DNA of 64,000 nucleotides from Rhyzopertha dominica (GCA_025024175.1 QCXZ01000001.1:36946942-37010941); one strand, 5' to 3'. Shown: positions 1 to 11,592, numbered from the stretch's first letter. Program-made: numbers and translations. Notes: a model not told the origin generated them from the letters alone.

Positions 1-1660
1 TAATTTAACACAATCGACTCTAATTTCGGCGGACTATAGTTCTTTAAACCATCATTTAAATGGGCCTGTAGCCCCTTTTTTATTGCAGAATATGAATCTA
101 CATGAAAAATAATAGACCCCTGTTTCTTTATTTTTCATAAAGCGCTTAGTTAATGCTTAAAAAATTGTTTATGTTTAAAGTTTGAATCACTGACGTCACC
201 GTTCTCTAGTGCGTTTACTGCGGTGTAACTATGTGATGTTGCCACGCGCATTTTCTTATGCCAGTCAGTGCGCTCGGCCGAGATGAGGTTTGTAAAACTA
301 AAAACTCGCAACCGTAATTATTGAATTATAACAACTTGTACGCGAATGGATGTGCTAAACGCGATAAGCTAGTCGTTTCCACTGTAAATATTAAAATGTA
401 AAATATAGGTAGGTATTAATTTAAAATATTAGCTTGTGGAGGATAGATCGCAAACAGAAGTGTATATATCTGCCATTACATCATTTTATCAAGTCGCAAC
501 CTTTAAAAAGCAAAATCGCCTAATTTTCGTGAAATCGAACGATCTGGCCACAAGAGTTTCCTTTACATGCTTGTTTGTTTGTTTTGTCAGCTGTCAACGT
601 CATATAACGTAAATAATATAACTTCTTTGATCTGGATATTTTTTTGTTAAGTGTCTTGTTCTTGGTTTTACTGGAAAAAAATATTTTATACAAATACCAA
701 GTAAATAAAAACAAAACTTTAACGCGTTCTCCGTTCACGAAACCAAAACGTAAACAAAGGTTAAGCGTGTTCAACAGCGACAAAGGCGTCAAGCATGCAA
801 CGGAGCATTCAGCGGATCGGCTCAATAACGGAGTGCGTCTCCGGGAAGGGTGACGTACTACGCAATATTTGAATTTGGCGGAAATCCTTTAGACACTAAA
901 ACATCCATATATTTTTTCTATTGGCAGCTTCTAACTCCATTATGTCCAGGCTAAGTCGCATATGTGTTATAATAACGATTTTCTGTCGAGGGCTACAACC
1001 TCATTGTTTAGTCACATGTGGAACATTTTGTTTGACCATTTGCATTTAACGTCGTGTTTGTTTCGATATCGTTGGTTTCGCTAACAAAATAAATTTTATG
1101 AATAAAAGTAGCTGCCACCATCTACTTGCATATAATATAGTGACAAGTGACCTTGTGAGCAAAGCATCGGATCACAATCGTCTTTCCTTCAGCTAGTGTA
1201 CTGGGCGATTACATGAAACTGGAAATAAGCTAATAAAGATAAGCAGCTACTCTTTGTAGCTGTAGCTGCGGGACTATTTCTTTCAGCCAAAATTAACACT
1301 GCAGTTGACTGACTTGTGCTATTTGAACAAGGCTTTTACTAAGGCTCTGTATATAAAGAGTTCTACTTCTACCGCTAAACGCTGTTGACATGACATGGCA
1401 CCCTAGATGGCAGGCGGGAATGCAAGGAATGTGTCAAAACGAAAGATCAACGTGCCCACGTGAAATGATTACAACAACAAAATATAGAAGTGAATCTCTC
1501 TAACAATTAATTTCATAACCAAGACGGTAAGATAAAAGATAAAACAAAAACAATGACAAGTATTTGCCCGTTATAGTATTCCGCGTGACGGTCGACATCA
1601 AAGCGTACCTTTATCATTATAGTGGGCCCGCGGGTCGGTTTGGTTCTGAAAATACATTTT
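1..1660. other. AT-rich non-coding stretch
   Basis: I see no supportable gene here. Short open frames between about 520 and 850 overlap on opposite strands, lack family motifs and look random. The stretch lies downstream (in - strand sense) of the possible signal-peptide exon at 1667-1826, so it may be its first intron. Confidence 0.5.
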
Positions 1661-1666
1661 ACCCAC

Positions 1667-1826
1667 CTTCAGTTGCTACAACCCTCAGAGACGAATTCCA
1701 AAACTGTCGTTCGATGTAATCAATATCCATTGAATAATAGCACATTTCAGTGAGCACGAGAAGGGGTGGTTGAGCGATAGCTATGGAGGCGCAGGCGAGC
1801 AACCCAAGCAGCAACAGGCCTGCCAT
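1667..1826 (-). CDS. possible first coding exon of a secreted protein
   Basis: Read on the - strand, an ATG at 1826-1824 opens a frame beginning MAGLLLLGLLACASIAIAQ, a textbook eukaryotic signal peptide: a short start, a long leucine/alanine core and a small-residue cleavage site. It is followed by about 35 residues (PPLLVLTEMCYYSMDID...) and a GTGGGT or GTAAAA splice donor near 1671-1664. The frame is open further upstream to about 1946, so the exact start is uncertain. I chose the internal ATG because it places the hydrophobic segment at the N terminus. No downstream exon was recognised towards coordinate 1, and I cannot name the family. It could be a chance frame, but hydrophobic leader plus donor is more than expected by luck. 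Confidence 0.4.
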
Positions 1827-2214
1827 CACCTCCTCCTCAACGAGGCATGGCACCACCTGCTTTTCCGCCTTCAAGTTACGTGATAAATCATCTTGATGGT
1901 TGAACTTATCTCCTATTCTCCTGGAACAAAAGAGACAAATTAGCAAATTAGCTCATTTTGTGTCAACGAATTACAATATAATGTAAGGTAGAATGTGCAA
2001 CATTTTTTTTAACTTCTAAAGGCATATATCGGCTGTTACATTATCTTTACGCGAATACGATGCGATACAGTCATCTAAGAGTCGCTCTTCTACAGCTATT
2101 TTTATTATTCTTTTTACAGGGTTTCTATACTTAAATGTTTCATGCATCAAAGGCGCTTATCAATCACTTTGCCGCCTCTCAGGAAGGTGAACACAACAAT
2201 TGCTTTGACATATA

Positions 2215-3250
2215 CAGGGTGCGACAACCAAACTTGCTGATTTGAAAGATGAATAAAACAAAAAAAAGTATAGATATCGTTTTAATCATTTTTTCTAAAA
2301 TTTGTACAAAATGGTAAATTATATATATGAAGTTCTGATATACTCTTTCTAACATAGCGACGGGTATGCCAACTATTGCTCGACGAATATTCCCCTTTAA
2401 TTGGGGTATGGTCCTTGGACGATCAGTGTAGACNATGGATTTCAGATAACCCCATAAAAAAGTCACAAGGAGCTAAATCAGGTAAGCGTGCTGGACACGT
2501 AAGATCGCCTCTTACGGAAGATCAGACGGCCTGGGAAGTTTTCTCATAAAACACGCATTGCATTTCGCGCTGTGTGCTGTAGCTCCATCTTGCTGAAACC
2601 ATATTCTAATGTCAGTTTCTCCCAGATTGGGCAGAAAAAAGTTCTCAATCATGTTGGAGTATCGCTCAGAATTCACAGTAACCGCACCAACGGTCCTTTC
2701 TCTCGACAAAGCACACCACACAGTCACGTTCATAATTAAGAGGTTTCTCGTGAAGTTATCTCGGATTGTTATTACTCCAATAGCGCATATTTTGTCTATT
2801 CAGGCACCCTGATAAATGAAAATGTGCCCCATCGCTGAAGAACACAAGTGCGTCGGGAGGTAAGACTTCATTCAACGCATTACGTCGAGCAACAAAATCG
2901 CGTTCAAAAAGCTCTTGCACTACAGCCAACTTGTACGGATGGAAATGGAGGTCAACATGCAGAATTCGTCTTACAGAACGATCCGAAAGTCGAGGACATT
3001 GCAAAACTGACAGTTTTACTGCGTCGATGTTCTGTGATGTTCTCACCGGCCTTGGTAACCCTATTCTTTTTTTCTGAAAATTGCCAGTTGTCCTGAAGGT
3101 GCCGGCTCATGAAATAATTGATTCTCGACCAGGAACGGTACCTCGGGTGGGAATATTGAAGTGTGCCCGAAATTCACGCCGCACGGCGATGATCGACTGA
3201 CCGTTTACGACAAACGCACGTTGCTCCTTCGGCCATTTTCGCTACTGAAG
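2215..3250 (-). pseudogene. DDE transposase pseudogene of the 2.2-3.4 kb element
   Basis: Fragments in several - frames together give a near full-length transposase. The N-terminal part at about 3240-3100 contains EQRAFVVNGQSI. The block at 3046-2756 has HPYKLAVVQEL and FSDGAHFHLSG (first catalytic Asp). The block at 2733-2520 has WFQQDGATAHSA (second Asp). The C-terminal block from about 2500 has PARLPDLAPCDF (third Asp) and, after a frameshift, WGYLKS. Allowing for frameshifts, about 41 residues separate the second and third Asp, the spacing of the DD41D lineage of Tc1/mariner (rosa-like). At least three reading-frame breaks and an ambiguous base are present. In life the enzyme would cut and paste the element at TA sites. 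Confidence 0.85.
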
Positions 3251-3357
3251 CTAATAGCNAATAACAAAGAAACTTCCCAACCGACACCTGCGCATGAGCC
3301 TGTCTCTACCCATGTCTTACACCCTATTTAAATCAGCAAGTTTGGTTGCAGCACCCT
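2215..3357 (-). mobile_element. Tc1/mariner-type element (DD41D-like), defective
   Basis: The element is bounded by 28-bp terminal inverted repeats, 2216-2243 and 3330-3357, identical at about 26 positions (agggtgc..caaccaaact at the ends). TA dinucleotides flank it, as expected for the superfamily. It carries one transposase pseudogene on the - strand. Length, about 1.14 kb, is normal for a single-gene element of this kind. Frameshifts and at least one stop show that it cannot encode its own transposase. Confidence 0.88.
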
Positions 3358-3621
3358 ACTTGCCACATATAGATTGTTGAATTATTTGATATATTTTAAT
3401 ACGAACAAACGCGTTTTCAACACATTCTGTAGTGTTTAATTCAACAATCGACTTTAAGGTTGCAGAAAGCTCATTTTCCGAAAAAAACCTATTAATTTAT
3501 TGTAATGAAATATTTTTAAAATTTAAATATTTGGTTGGAATGTGGTCATTATCTATAGATCTTTTATGAATTTTTAGGAAAAAGTAACATTATTTTACGG
3601 AAATATTTAGGAAAAAATTTT

Positions 3622-3670
3622 GGAGATTGTACGGTATGAAAATTATATTAGGAGATTGTTTACTTTGGAA
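3622..3670 (+). repeat. two copies of a 20-bp repeat, left array
   Basis: Copies start at 3622 and 3651 and fit the consensus GGAGATTGTACATTTTGGAA with a few changes. They lie just beyond the 3' end of the CGGQNKN gene and have the same orientation as the five copies on its other side (5838-6072). Centre-to-centre spacing is 29 bp. They may be transposase-binding subterminal repeats; this is inferred from position only. Confidence 0.7.
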
Positions 3671-3811
3671 ATAAAACAATGCATTTGATTCAAAAATACC
3701 TTTTTATTTATAGGCTTTACTAAACGTAGTCAAAAACTTAATTATCTATAGCAAAAACCTGAAAGCATAACATTAAACAACAGAAACATGTATGTTACTA
3801 ATAAAAAAAAA

Positions 3812-5653
3812 TTAAACTCTAAGGCCACATTCTTCTTCTCTTGTTTCACATAAAGGATCTTCATTACTTTCTTCTTGGCTTTCGCCTTCCAAAACAAATT
3901 TGTAGAAGTTCAATCTAGGGTTACTCTTCCATTCTTCTCCATAGTGTGTAAGAAGAAGGTTAGTGACGTCAGTTTTTTTGTTTTCGCTTACTGCGTTCCT
4001 TTTGTTGATTATGGGTGGACTCATATTAGGGATGCTTTTGCCTTTCTTTGTAATGGATTTTCCCATTCCCAGGTTTGATTTGTAGTTTGCTTCTCCCCGG
4101 ACAACTACGACCCCACTTGAATTTTTGGTTATAATCATTCTTTTCATTTTAGAAAAAGCAAAATGCCATTGGCCTGGCGACTTAACGAATTTGGCAGCTT
4201 CCTTCCAATTTCTAATTTGAACATCTTCTCCAACCTTCAGCACAGTTCCATAATGCGAGAAGATATTCAAATATTCCTCTGGCTCCAAAATAATTTCCTT
4301 TTTTCGAATATCTCGTTCAATGTGACCAAACAGTCGGTCTGGGGGTATAAAAGAGTGTCCTCTCACCGGAAAAATAATTTCAATTGTTTTAATTGGATTT
4401 TGCTGAGAGAGCCAGTTACAACACATACTAATAAGGGTTGTATTCTTATTTTGACCCCCACATCCGTCACACATCAGTCTTACAGTGTGAATATTATCAA
4501 CGTCAAAAGTATTCAAGATGTGGTGCATGCAGGAGGCAATCTCATTAGATCCTTTGCTGTATTCATTTTCTGTCCAACAAAAATTAGTAACGGTCGAAGG
4601 GTTTAGTTTACCTTTTGAAGTGCCCCTAACAACAGCAAAATTGTATATATAAAACTGTCTGGAGTAATATGCCTGTTGGTCAGGAACTTTGGGCAGTACC
4701 TGATTTTTCTGGCAGTCAAAGGAGAACACTTCCACACCATCTTCTTTTTCTCTTAAAAGGGCAAAATAAGCTTGCGCCCTCATTTTGTGAACTCTCTTTT
4801 CAGTCATTAAGCTAGCCTTAAGATTTTCGTCCCTGCAACTTTTAATTTTTTCTGTCAACTGTAGGCACGTAGAACACACATCAGTGCGGGGGGATCCAAA
4901 GCCCAAATTATACTGTGTTAAATATTTTTCTAAAATAGCTTTTCTTAACTAGTTGCTCATTATTTTCATTTTGATACATGACCCACATTTTTGTTATGTT
5001 CAAATTAGAGTCAAGATACAATCTTTCACTATGTCCCCTACAGTAGTGGCGTTCAATAGCCTTGAATTTGTTGATGAAATTCATCACTGATTCCTTTTTG
5101 CCGCGATATTTTTCCGACATCCTATCACCTCCACGATTTTCCTTTGCCGGTAAGGAAGTTTTAAAAAAGTTTTTTGTCACTGTGTCAATTCTCCTTCTTG
5201 TAATTCCCAAAATACCCATAAAAGAATTTTTACAAACTGGAATTAATTTTTTTTGTCGACTAAGAACAAAAAACCGAGTTTGAAATATTTTTTCATTGTG
5301 TGTCGAATTTTTTGGCCGCTTGCGCTTTACTGGAACAGTTTTGCAATATTTTAAAATAAAGTTGTCTTGGTAGGTTTTCTGTTTAACTTCGTAAAACTTG
5401 CTATGGAAAGTCTACTTCAGCCATTGTGAGCGAGACGCATTGAAATGCTGATGTTTTGTGGCCACAAGTTGGGTACACCGGAAGAAAATGTGGAGAATAC
5501 CTAAATACAAACGTAGCGTTCTAGAAACCTAACCTAATAAACTCTATAATTAACTTACCGAATGCGTTTTCCTTGATTTTTTTTCCACTCTGTAGGATTC
5601 CTTTTTCTTTTTCTAGCTTTGTTTTCACTTACAGGTGTTACGTTAACTTCCAT
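3812..5653 (-). pseudogene. CGGQNKN-motif (DUF7869-like) gene, frameshifted
   Basis: A probable first exon at 5653-5559 encodes MEVNVTPVSENKARKRKR..., with a good donor (CG|GTAAGT). A second block, from about 5430 to 4914, contains FYEVKQKTYQDNF, VCKNSFMGILGI and a RGGDRMSEKY-type motif (seen as NRGGDRMSEKYRG). After a one-base shift near 4910 the frame continues as YNLGFGSPRTDVCSTC and runs 364 codons to the stop at 3812. Conserved features are the CSTC pair, FSFDCQKN, CDGCGGQNKN, and a GHSFIPPDRLFGHIE block. I recognise this layout from insect proteins annotated as DUF7869. The three spaced acidic positions suggest an RNase H-like/DDE fold, which is inference. The exon 2 acceptor could not be phased to exon 1, and with the shift this copy is probably inactive. 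Flanking short repeats suggest it belongs to a transposon. Confidence 0.75.
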
Positions 5654-5837
5654 ACTTTGAATTTTATAAAATAGACACTTTAATGCAAGTACTTGATCTG
5701 AACACCACAAAAATGAAATTCGACTAACGAAAATAGTTTCGAGTTTGCAAACACAACAGATAAAAAAACAGCTGATTTTACCGCGAAAAAATATTGCTCA
5801 CTGCGAATTTTACAGAGCAATGTATTTGATTTCCATT

Positions 5838-6072
5838 GGAGATTGTACATTTTGCCATAATTTGCGCATTAGGAGTTTGTACGGTTTGGAACTAAATTCT
5901 TACTGGAGATTGTACATTATGGAACTAATCCCAAGTTTCTTACCTAAAATATATAGGAGATTGATCGTTTTGGTATTAAAATGATAGTTGATTCTAATGC
6001 AGGGCTAAAATATTGACCTGATGCGACATCTATCTCATTTTTGTTAAAATGTGGAGATTGTACACTTTGGAA
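5838..6072 (+). repeat. five copies of the 20-bp repeat, right array
   Basis: Copies begin at 5838, 5872, 5905, 5956 and 6053. All fit GGAGATTGTACATTTTGGAA, with up to four or five differences, and all point the same way as the two copies at 3622 and 3651. The array lies just upstream of the first exon of the CGGQNKN gene. Spacing is 34, 33, 51 and 97 bp. Confidence 0.72.
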
Positions 6073-6364
6073 TTAGCCCCCTCAATTGTACTATCATGGA
6101 TTGAAAGATGTTTTTAGCCTGCCGCAATGGTAAAATTCACAAACTAAATAGTAGTAACGTTAGCTGCACTACAAAAAGCTTCCACAGTACAAGGTTGTAG
6201 ACTTTACCACAAGTCCACTATATCAATAATTATTGTTATTTGTTACCTTTNAAACAAGAATAAAGCCGTAAATTGTTAGAAAATCTTTATAAAGCCATCA
6301 ATTTCGTGACCGTAACTTGATCTGCAAACTCCAGTACTATCGCGCTCATTGATATTCAGTTAAC

Positions 6365-6467
6365 ACCGTGCATATTGTAGCTTGGCAGCAGTTATAAAAA
6401 GGCGGCACAGAGAATTCAGATATCAACGTCACCCGCATTGCATGAATCAATTATAGAAACCCTGTAT
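6365..6467 (-). repeat. MITE copy 4 (terminal fragment)
   Basis: The reverse complement of this stretch matches the first ~100 bp of the MITE at 8688: gctacaatatgcacgg, the gccgcctttttataactgctgccaa-like block (seen here inverted), and a terminal tatagaaaccctgta. The other end of the element is missing. Confidence 0.7.
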
Positions 6468-6879
6468 TTTCATAATAAAGATGTTTCTTTTTTTCTGCGG
6501 TACCTAAATTATTTTAAATATAATAACAGTTAAATACTTTATATGAAACGTACACGGATTTCTGTGTTACACCCTTAAAACCTTGTATGCAAAATGATGA
6601 GTTAACCACACCATAAAGAAGTATAAGTCAAAGAAAAATGTGCTAAAATGACACAAAAGTTGTAACTGACCATCATGGCCAATTACTAATTTAAAAAAAA
6701 ATAGGCATACAATAAGTGGTTAAACTCACAGAACCCACAGAACAACACAGAAAATAGTATGTGCAAATGAACAGAGATGAAAAATAGCGTAAGAAAAGTA
6801 AAACTGTTTGTGACAAAAACTTCAAAATACGTATATTGGTATGTATCTGGCCTACCATTAAAACACCACAATATTTTAA

Positions 6880-7760
6880 AACAAAATTTAATTTATTCAT
6901 CGCAATTTCCTTTAAGAATGATACATTTAGCAGAACGTTCATAAAGTAATTCTAAACCCTTGAAAAAAATCTTTATCTCGATCTAAACGGAACTAAATCA
7001 GGAGAACAGGGACGGTAGTCAGCCAATTTTATCAATTCATTGCAGTGCAAACAACGACTTGTGGACAGGGGCGTTATCTTGCAAGTACATGTATGTTTGG
7101 CAAGTTTTACGCGTTTTCAAGTAATTTAGGTAGCAATCACTATAACACCTATGCGCCCGTGACAGTTCTACCGTGTTCTATGAAATCTAACAAAATTATC
7201 CCATCTTTGTCCCAGAAAACTGAAGCAAGAACCTTCCTTACCAGCCGACTTTTGCATATGGAACTTTTTAGCCGTGAGACTCGGAATGCTTCTGCTGTTT
7301 AGATTGTCCTTTACTCTCTGGGTCATAGTGATAGTTCCAGGTATTGCTGATAGTGACAATGCGATCCAAAAAGTTTGAGGAATTTTGAAAACGACAGCAC
7401 ATTTCTTTCGAAAATGTCACAGGAATACGCTTCTGGTCATTGTTCAAGCATTTCGAAATCCATTTGACCAAAACCTTTCTCGTTCACAAATCGTGGTGAA
7501 CATTACGAAACACACATTTGTAGGAAATGTGCCATATTGCAAAATCATATTAATAGAATCAATATTTTCCGGAATGGTTACAGAAATTAGTCTTCCTGAG
7601 CGGTGCTCTTCTTTGACATCTGATCTTTCTCTTTTAAATTCTCCAACCCAGTTCTTAATAGTGGTATTAGGGAGGCCTCTACTAAAGTTTCCACCATATA
7701 AGAAAACGCCCAAGTATGCATGCTTTTTAACAGGAATAGATGCCACGTTTTTAATTTCTA
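6880..7760 (-). pseudogene. mariner-family transposase pseudogene
   Basis: Blocks in different - frames follow the order of a mariner transposase. NTTIKNWVGEFKRER, RSGRLISVTIPENID (7746-7540) is the N-terminal DNA-binding region. VKWISKCLNNDQKRIPV and FLDRIVT..NTW.YHYDPE (7471-7300) is the start of the catalytic core. KKFHMQKSAGKE with GQRWDNF.RF follows (7260-7170), then LQDNAPVHKSLFAL (about 7060-7020) and C-terminal remnants to about 6890. The usual first Asp before ETW is replaced, and several frameshifts and stops interrupt it. Terminal inverted repeats were not found, so the limits are approximate. This family inserts at TA sites. Confidence 0.85.
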
Positions 7761-8687
7761 TTCAGTAGTCACTGCAGTTTCATTCTTTATCTACCTGTTG
7801 GCAAAATTATGCGATGTTTATTTAATTATTATTTGAGGGACATCAAATTCTGCGTAGCATTACATGGAATTCCGGCAAATTTGCGTTCTCCTACCATTCC
7901 CGCTAACCAGCGCGGTACAGTCGTGTACAGTCAAAATAAATTCCACTNCGTTTGATTCATACGGAAAGACTCGGGCTGCATGACCGAAACTTTTTAATTT
8001 AAGTGTAGCTATAGAGCCAGTGACGTTAGCTTTCTTGCAGTGGGAGAAGAAATGCTGTAAGGGGTAGTACGTACACGTACGGATTCCTCTTAAAAATCGA
8101 AAGTTATGGTCATTTCTGGTGAAACCGGAAGATGCAGAAAGTCGTTCTTTAAGTCAACAAACGCCAACTTTCTGATATATGAAATATTCTTTTTTCTAGC
8201 TAATAAATTAATAGCAATTTAAGGGGTGAGCCAGGTTTCATTTGCACCCGGTACCTATATGTCACAGAAAGGTGGTCACGAAAAGTTTTAGATTATTCCC
8301 TTCCAAACGCTAAATAAAAGAGATAGACCGTCCTTCCCATGGAAGAAGGATATCTCAGGATGCCATGGAACGAAGAGGCATGTAAGATGTTATGATAGGA
8401 AGATAGGGCGCGTGAGATGCGGAAGGCGGCAAACCTCGTAGGAACCCTGTATATTTTTTATATACCCATCGCTAAATAACAATAGAATCATTTGATACAG
8501 TTACGGACNGCAGTTGCTTGAAAAAAATATTTCCGGACATTTGAATGAGCCTAAAAAATTTCTGAAAAAATACACATTCTTCATTTGATTCCTCGAAATG
8601 CTTTCTTGATTTAAATTTCGAAATTATGCTCTTTTGTGCGCTCTTGATGTCGGTGATTCACAATTCATTGTTACACTTTATACATCA

Positions 8688-9063
8688 GGGTTTCTATAAA
8701 TGCTTCATGCAATGCGGGCGGCGTTGATTTCTGAATTCTTTGTGCCGCCTTTTTGTAACTGCTGCCAAGCTACAATATGCACGGCGCGGCGATAGTAGTT
8801 GAAGGCTGCAGATCAATGCCACCCCACTGCTCCGAAATGTGACCTTTCTGCAACCTTAAAGTTGATTATCCCACAAAACACTACAGAATATGTTGAAAAT
8901 ATACACTCCCCGGCGTTTTCTCATATTAAAATATATCAAATAATTCAAATCGACAGATGACAAGTATATATCATTGTGTCCACTTTCCTGAGAGGCGGCA
9001 AATTGATTTAATCGATAATTTCCATAAACGTCCTCGATGCATGAATCATTTATAGAAACCCTG
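8688..9063 (+). repeat. MITE, most complete copy
   Basis: About 376 bp with inverted ends: cagggtttctataaatg at the left and its complement catttatagaaaccctg at the right. Further inverted similarity covers the ttcatgca block. It has no coding capacity. Three other copies or fragments are at 2119-3477 (interrupted), 6365-6467 and 29541-29905. The ends resemble Tc1/mariner-mobilised MITEs. Confidence 0.8.
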
Positions 9064-9645
9064 TATTAGACTCGCTAGTATTGCAATGTACGTACAATAA
9101 CTACGATTGTAACAATCATTGTAGCCATAGTGCAGTGAAACGCACCATTAGCATTATTTATATTCCCAGTCGCAGTTCCAGTTTGATAAAAAGATGGTAA
9201 GGAAGCACAAGTAAAATTGCTAATAAAGAAAAACTACTGAAAGTTGTACCTACTATAATTTTCCTTTGACGGAAGGAACTTAAACGGTCGAAATGCACTT
9301 CCCATCAGTAGAGCACTTTCACTTCAACTTAATCGTTTTTGAATGGTACTTGGTGTCGTTATTTTCTGTTCACTTGGTCACTCTGATCACTTGAAACCTT
9401 AGAGCAGCCGACAGGCAATTTAGAGGTTGATGGCCGCCTCGAGACCCATCTAATTCTATTTTACCCCCTCCCTGAGATGTAACTAAAAACAAATATCAAA
9501 ACTCGATTTGCACAAAGAACTGTGCTGCGTAGACCAAGGGTGGACATTTCCGATCTCTCACCGGACGAACGTTATACTTTTTCTGTGCTAATGATACTTT
9601 TGATCGTCATTTCTTTAACAGCAAGATATTTTTTTATCTATATTA

Positions 9646-9810
9646 TTTGTCCTTTCGACCGCTGAAGTTATTGCTTTCGGCAAAAATGGCAAACCCACAA
9701 CCTGTAGAGTCCTACTTGATAATGGCTCTCTATTCAACTTTGTTACAAAAGCATTCGCTGAAAAATTGCAACTTCGTCCCGATGACATAAAGATACCTAT
9801 ATCAGACATA
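9646..9810 (+). pseudogene. BEL/Pao retropepsin fragment
   Basis: Reads STAEVIAFGKNGKPTTCR followed by VLLDNGSLFNFVTKAFAE. The LLDNGS block is the BEL/Pao form of the aspartic protease active site (Asp in D-N/S-G-S). It would process the polyprotein. The frame is lost after about 50 residues. Confidence 0.7.
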
Positions 9811-9894
9811 TGCCAATAATTCTGCTGTGCTGTCTGACTTGGCAAACAATCATCCAAATACTTAGTAGCCGATTCCCAAAGCATAAAAACCCTT

Positions 9895-10251
9895 GGAATA
9901 TCATGGAATTCTTCACTGGATGTATTTAAGTATAGCTCTAGATTGTCTTCTCCATCTACAAATCATGTTACCAACCAATACATTCTATTCACCCTATCGC
10001 AGATATTTGATGGTTTGGGACTGCTAGGACCTATTATCACCCAAGCCAAAATCTTGCTGCAAAAGTTATGGTTAACTAATCTCGAATGGAACGAGCCTAG
10101 CGAATTACACAAAATATGGATAAACTTCTTTAGACAAATCAGTGCAACAAACGTTCTAAAAATTCCTCGACATGGCATATTGAACAATGCCGTAAATCTA
10201 GAAATCCAAGGATTTTGTGAAGCATTTTGTGAAAAGTTAAAACTAAACTAA
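9895..10251 (+). pseudogene. BEL/Pao reverse transcriptase, distal fragment
   Basis: Begins LGISWNSSLDVFKYSSRL and continues through SQIFDGLGLLGPIITQAKIL, LQKLWLTNLEWNEP and LKIPRHG, a stretch placed after the YVDD motif in BEL/Pao polymerases. The catalytic fingers and palm that should precede it are deleted. The stop falls near 10251, and the next pol fragment begins some 370 bp further on. Confidence 0.8.
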
Positions 10252-10621
10252 AAGCGCATCCGTTAATTCATTTGTCTTTGATATGTACGAATTCTAATTC
10301 ATAGAGAGTGGTCCTATTACTAGATACTTTAGAGGAAATTTATCTTTTAGTACTTTAACATTACTATACATTATGTAGATCACAGATCTTTATTCTTCCA
10401 AATAAAATGTATCAACTCATCTTTTGTTAACGTGATAGAGATTCAACTGAATGCTCGAGATCTCACCTAACTTAGATCATCAATAAATGAATTAGGAATA
10501 AACGAGCTTTATATGATCAGTGTATATAAAAAAACATTAAGTCTCCCTGCAGAATATCAACGAAGATAAAAACTTCATTAATTACTTAGGTACATAATCC
10601 GATAATGGCACAATTTTATTT

Positions 10622-11386
10622 ATGTTGAATTATTCACTAACAGAAAATCCTGCTTTGCCCCCCCCCCTTAGACCAAAAGCTGGGTACGCCCATGAGATGA
10701 CTATACCTTTACCTAGACTAGAGCTCTCTGGAGCACTTTTACTAGCCAAACTAGTAAAAAATGTTTTAGCTTCTATGGACTTGAAATTTGATTGCATTTA
10801 CTACTGGACTGACTAGTTTGGTTGTCTGCTGACCGCCCACTTGGAAGACCTTTTTTGTAATAGGGTTTCAGAAATACAGGCGTTAAGCGACACTAACGAT
10901 TGGTACCACGTATATTCCTCTAATAATCTTGCGGATATTATATCTAGAGGCATTAACCCGAACGACCTTGAGCATTCCACGCTATGGTGGCATGGCCCAT
11001 CCTATTTAATGAAACCATCAGATTATTGGCCAGCCAACAATCACATCTTAAATTTTTCGCGTTCAATACCTGATGTACCTGACTTTAATCCCAAGGTACT
11101 ATCCTTGACTGTATCCATTGATGATGACCTCTTTGAACGGTTTTCACGTTTTTGCACAATGGTAAACGCAATAGCGCACTGCTTGAGATTTGCGGGAAAT
11201 GTTAAGTTACAACCCGAACTGGGAACTAAGACTATAAATCTCATGCTTTTCGAATGCCTTAATGCTGAAAGGGTCTCGGTAAAATTAGTCCAGGCACAGT
11301 ATTTTTGTGAAGACTTGCATCATTTGAAAACGACAAATCGTGTTAAGTCTAGCAGTAGCATCAGCTCACTGAACCCATTAATTTAG
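10622..11386 (+). pseudogene. BEL/Pao RNase H-to-integrase linker fragments
   Basis: The first piece (10622-10816) has IPLPRLELSGALLLAKLV. After a stop, the second (about 10841-11386) has FCNRVSEIQALSDTNDWYHV, NLADIISRGINPNDL and STLWWHGPSYL. These are hallmark BEL/Pao motifs lying between the polymerase and the zinc-binding part of integrase. Confidence 0.85.
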
Positions 11387-11592
11387 TGATAACGATGGTA
11401 TCATCCGTGTACGGACGATTGCAGCACTCACTTCAAGATTCTAACTTCAAACACCCTATCATATTGCCTAAACGGCACCCTTTTAACCACGCTGTTAATA
11501 CGTCATGAACATGATCGAAATTTTCATGCAGGCTTGCAAGCAACTTTGTATCCATTAGACGAAAATTTTGGCCCTTAAAGGGTAGAAAAGCT

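Larger units (their letters stand above)
2119..3477 (-). repeat. MITE copy 3, split by a DD41D element
   Basis: Two halves, 2119-2213 and 3358-3477, match in reverse orientation consecutive parts of the MITE seen at 8688-9063. The left half starts with the terminal motif acagggtttctata and includes gccgcctctcagga. The right half resumes with acttgcc and runs through the ttatttgatatattttaat and ctttaaggttgcagaaag segments. The 1.14 kb between them is the transposon at 2215-3357. Alignment to intact copies puts the break at a TA within the internal region, so the MITE was present first. Confidence 0.75.
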
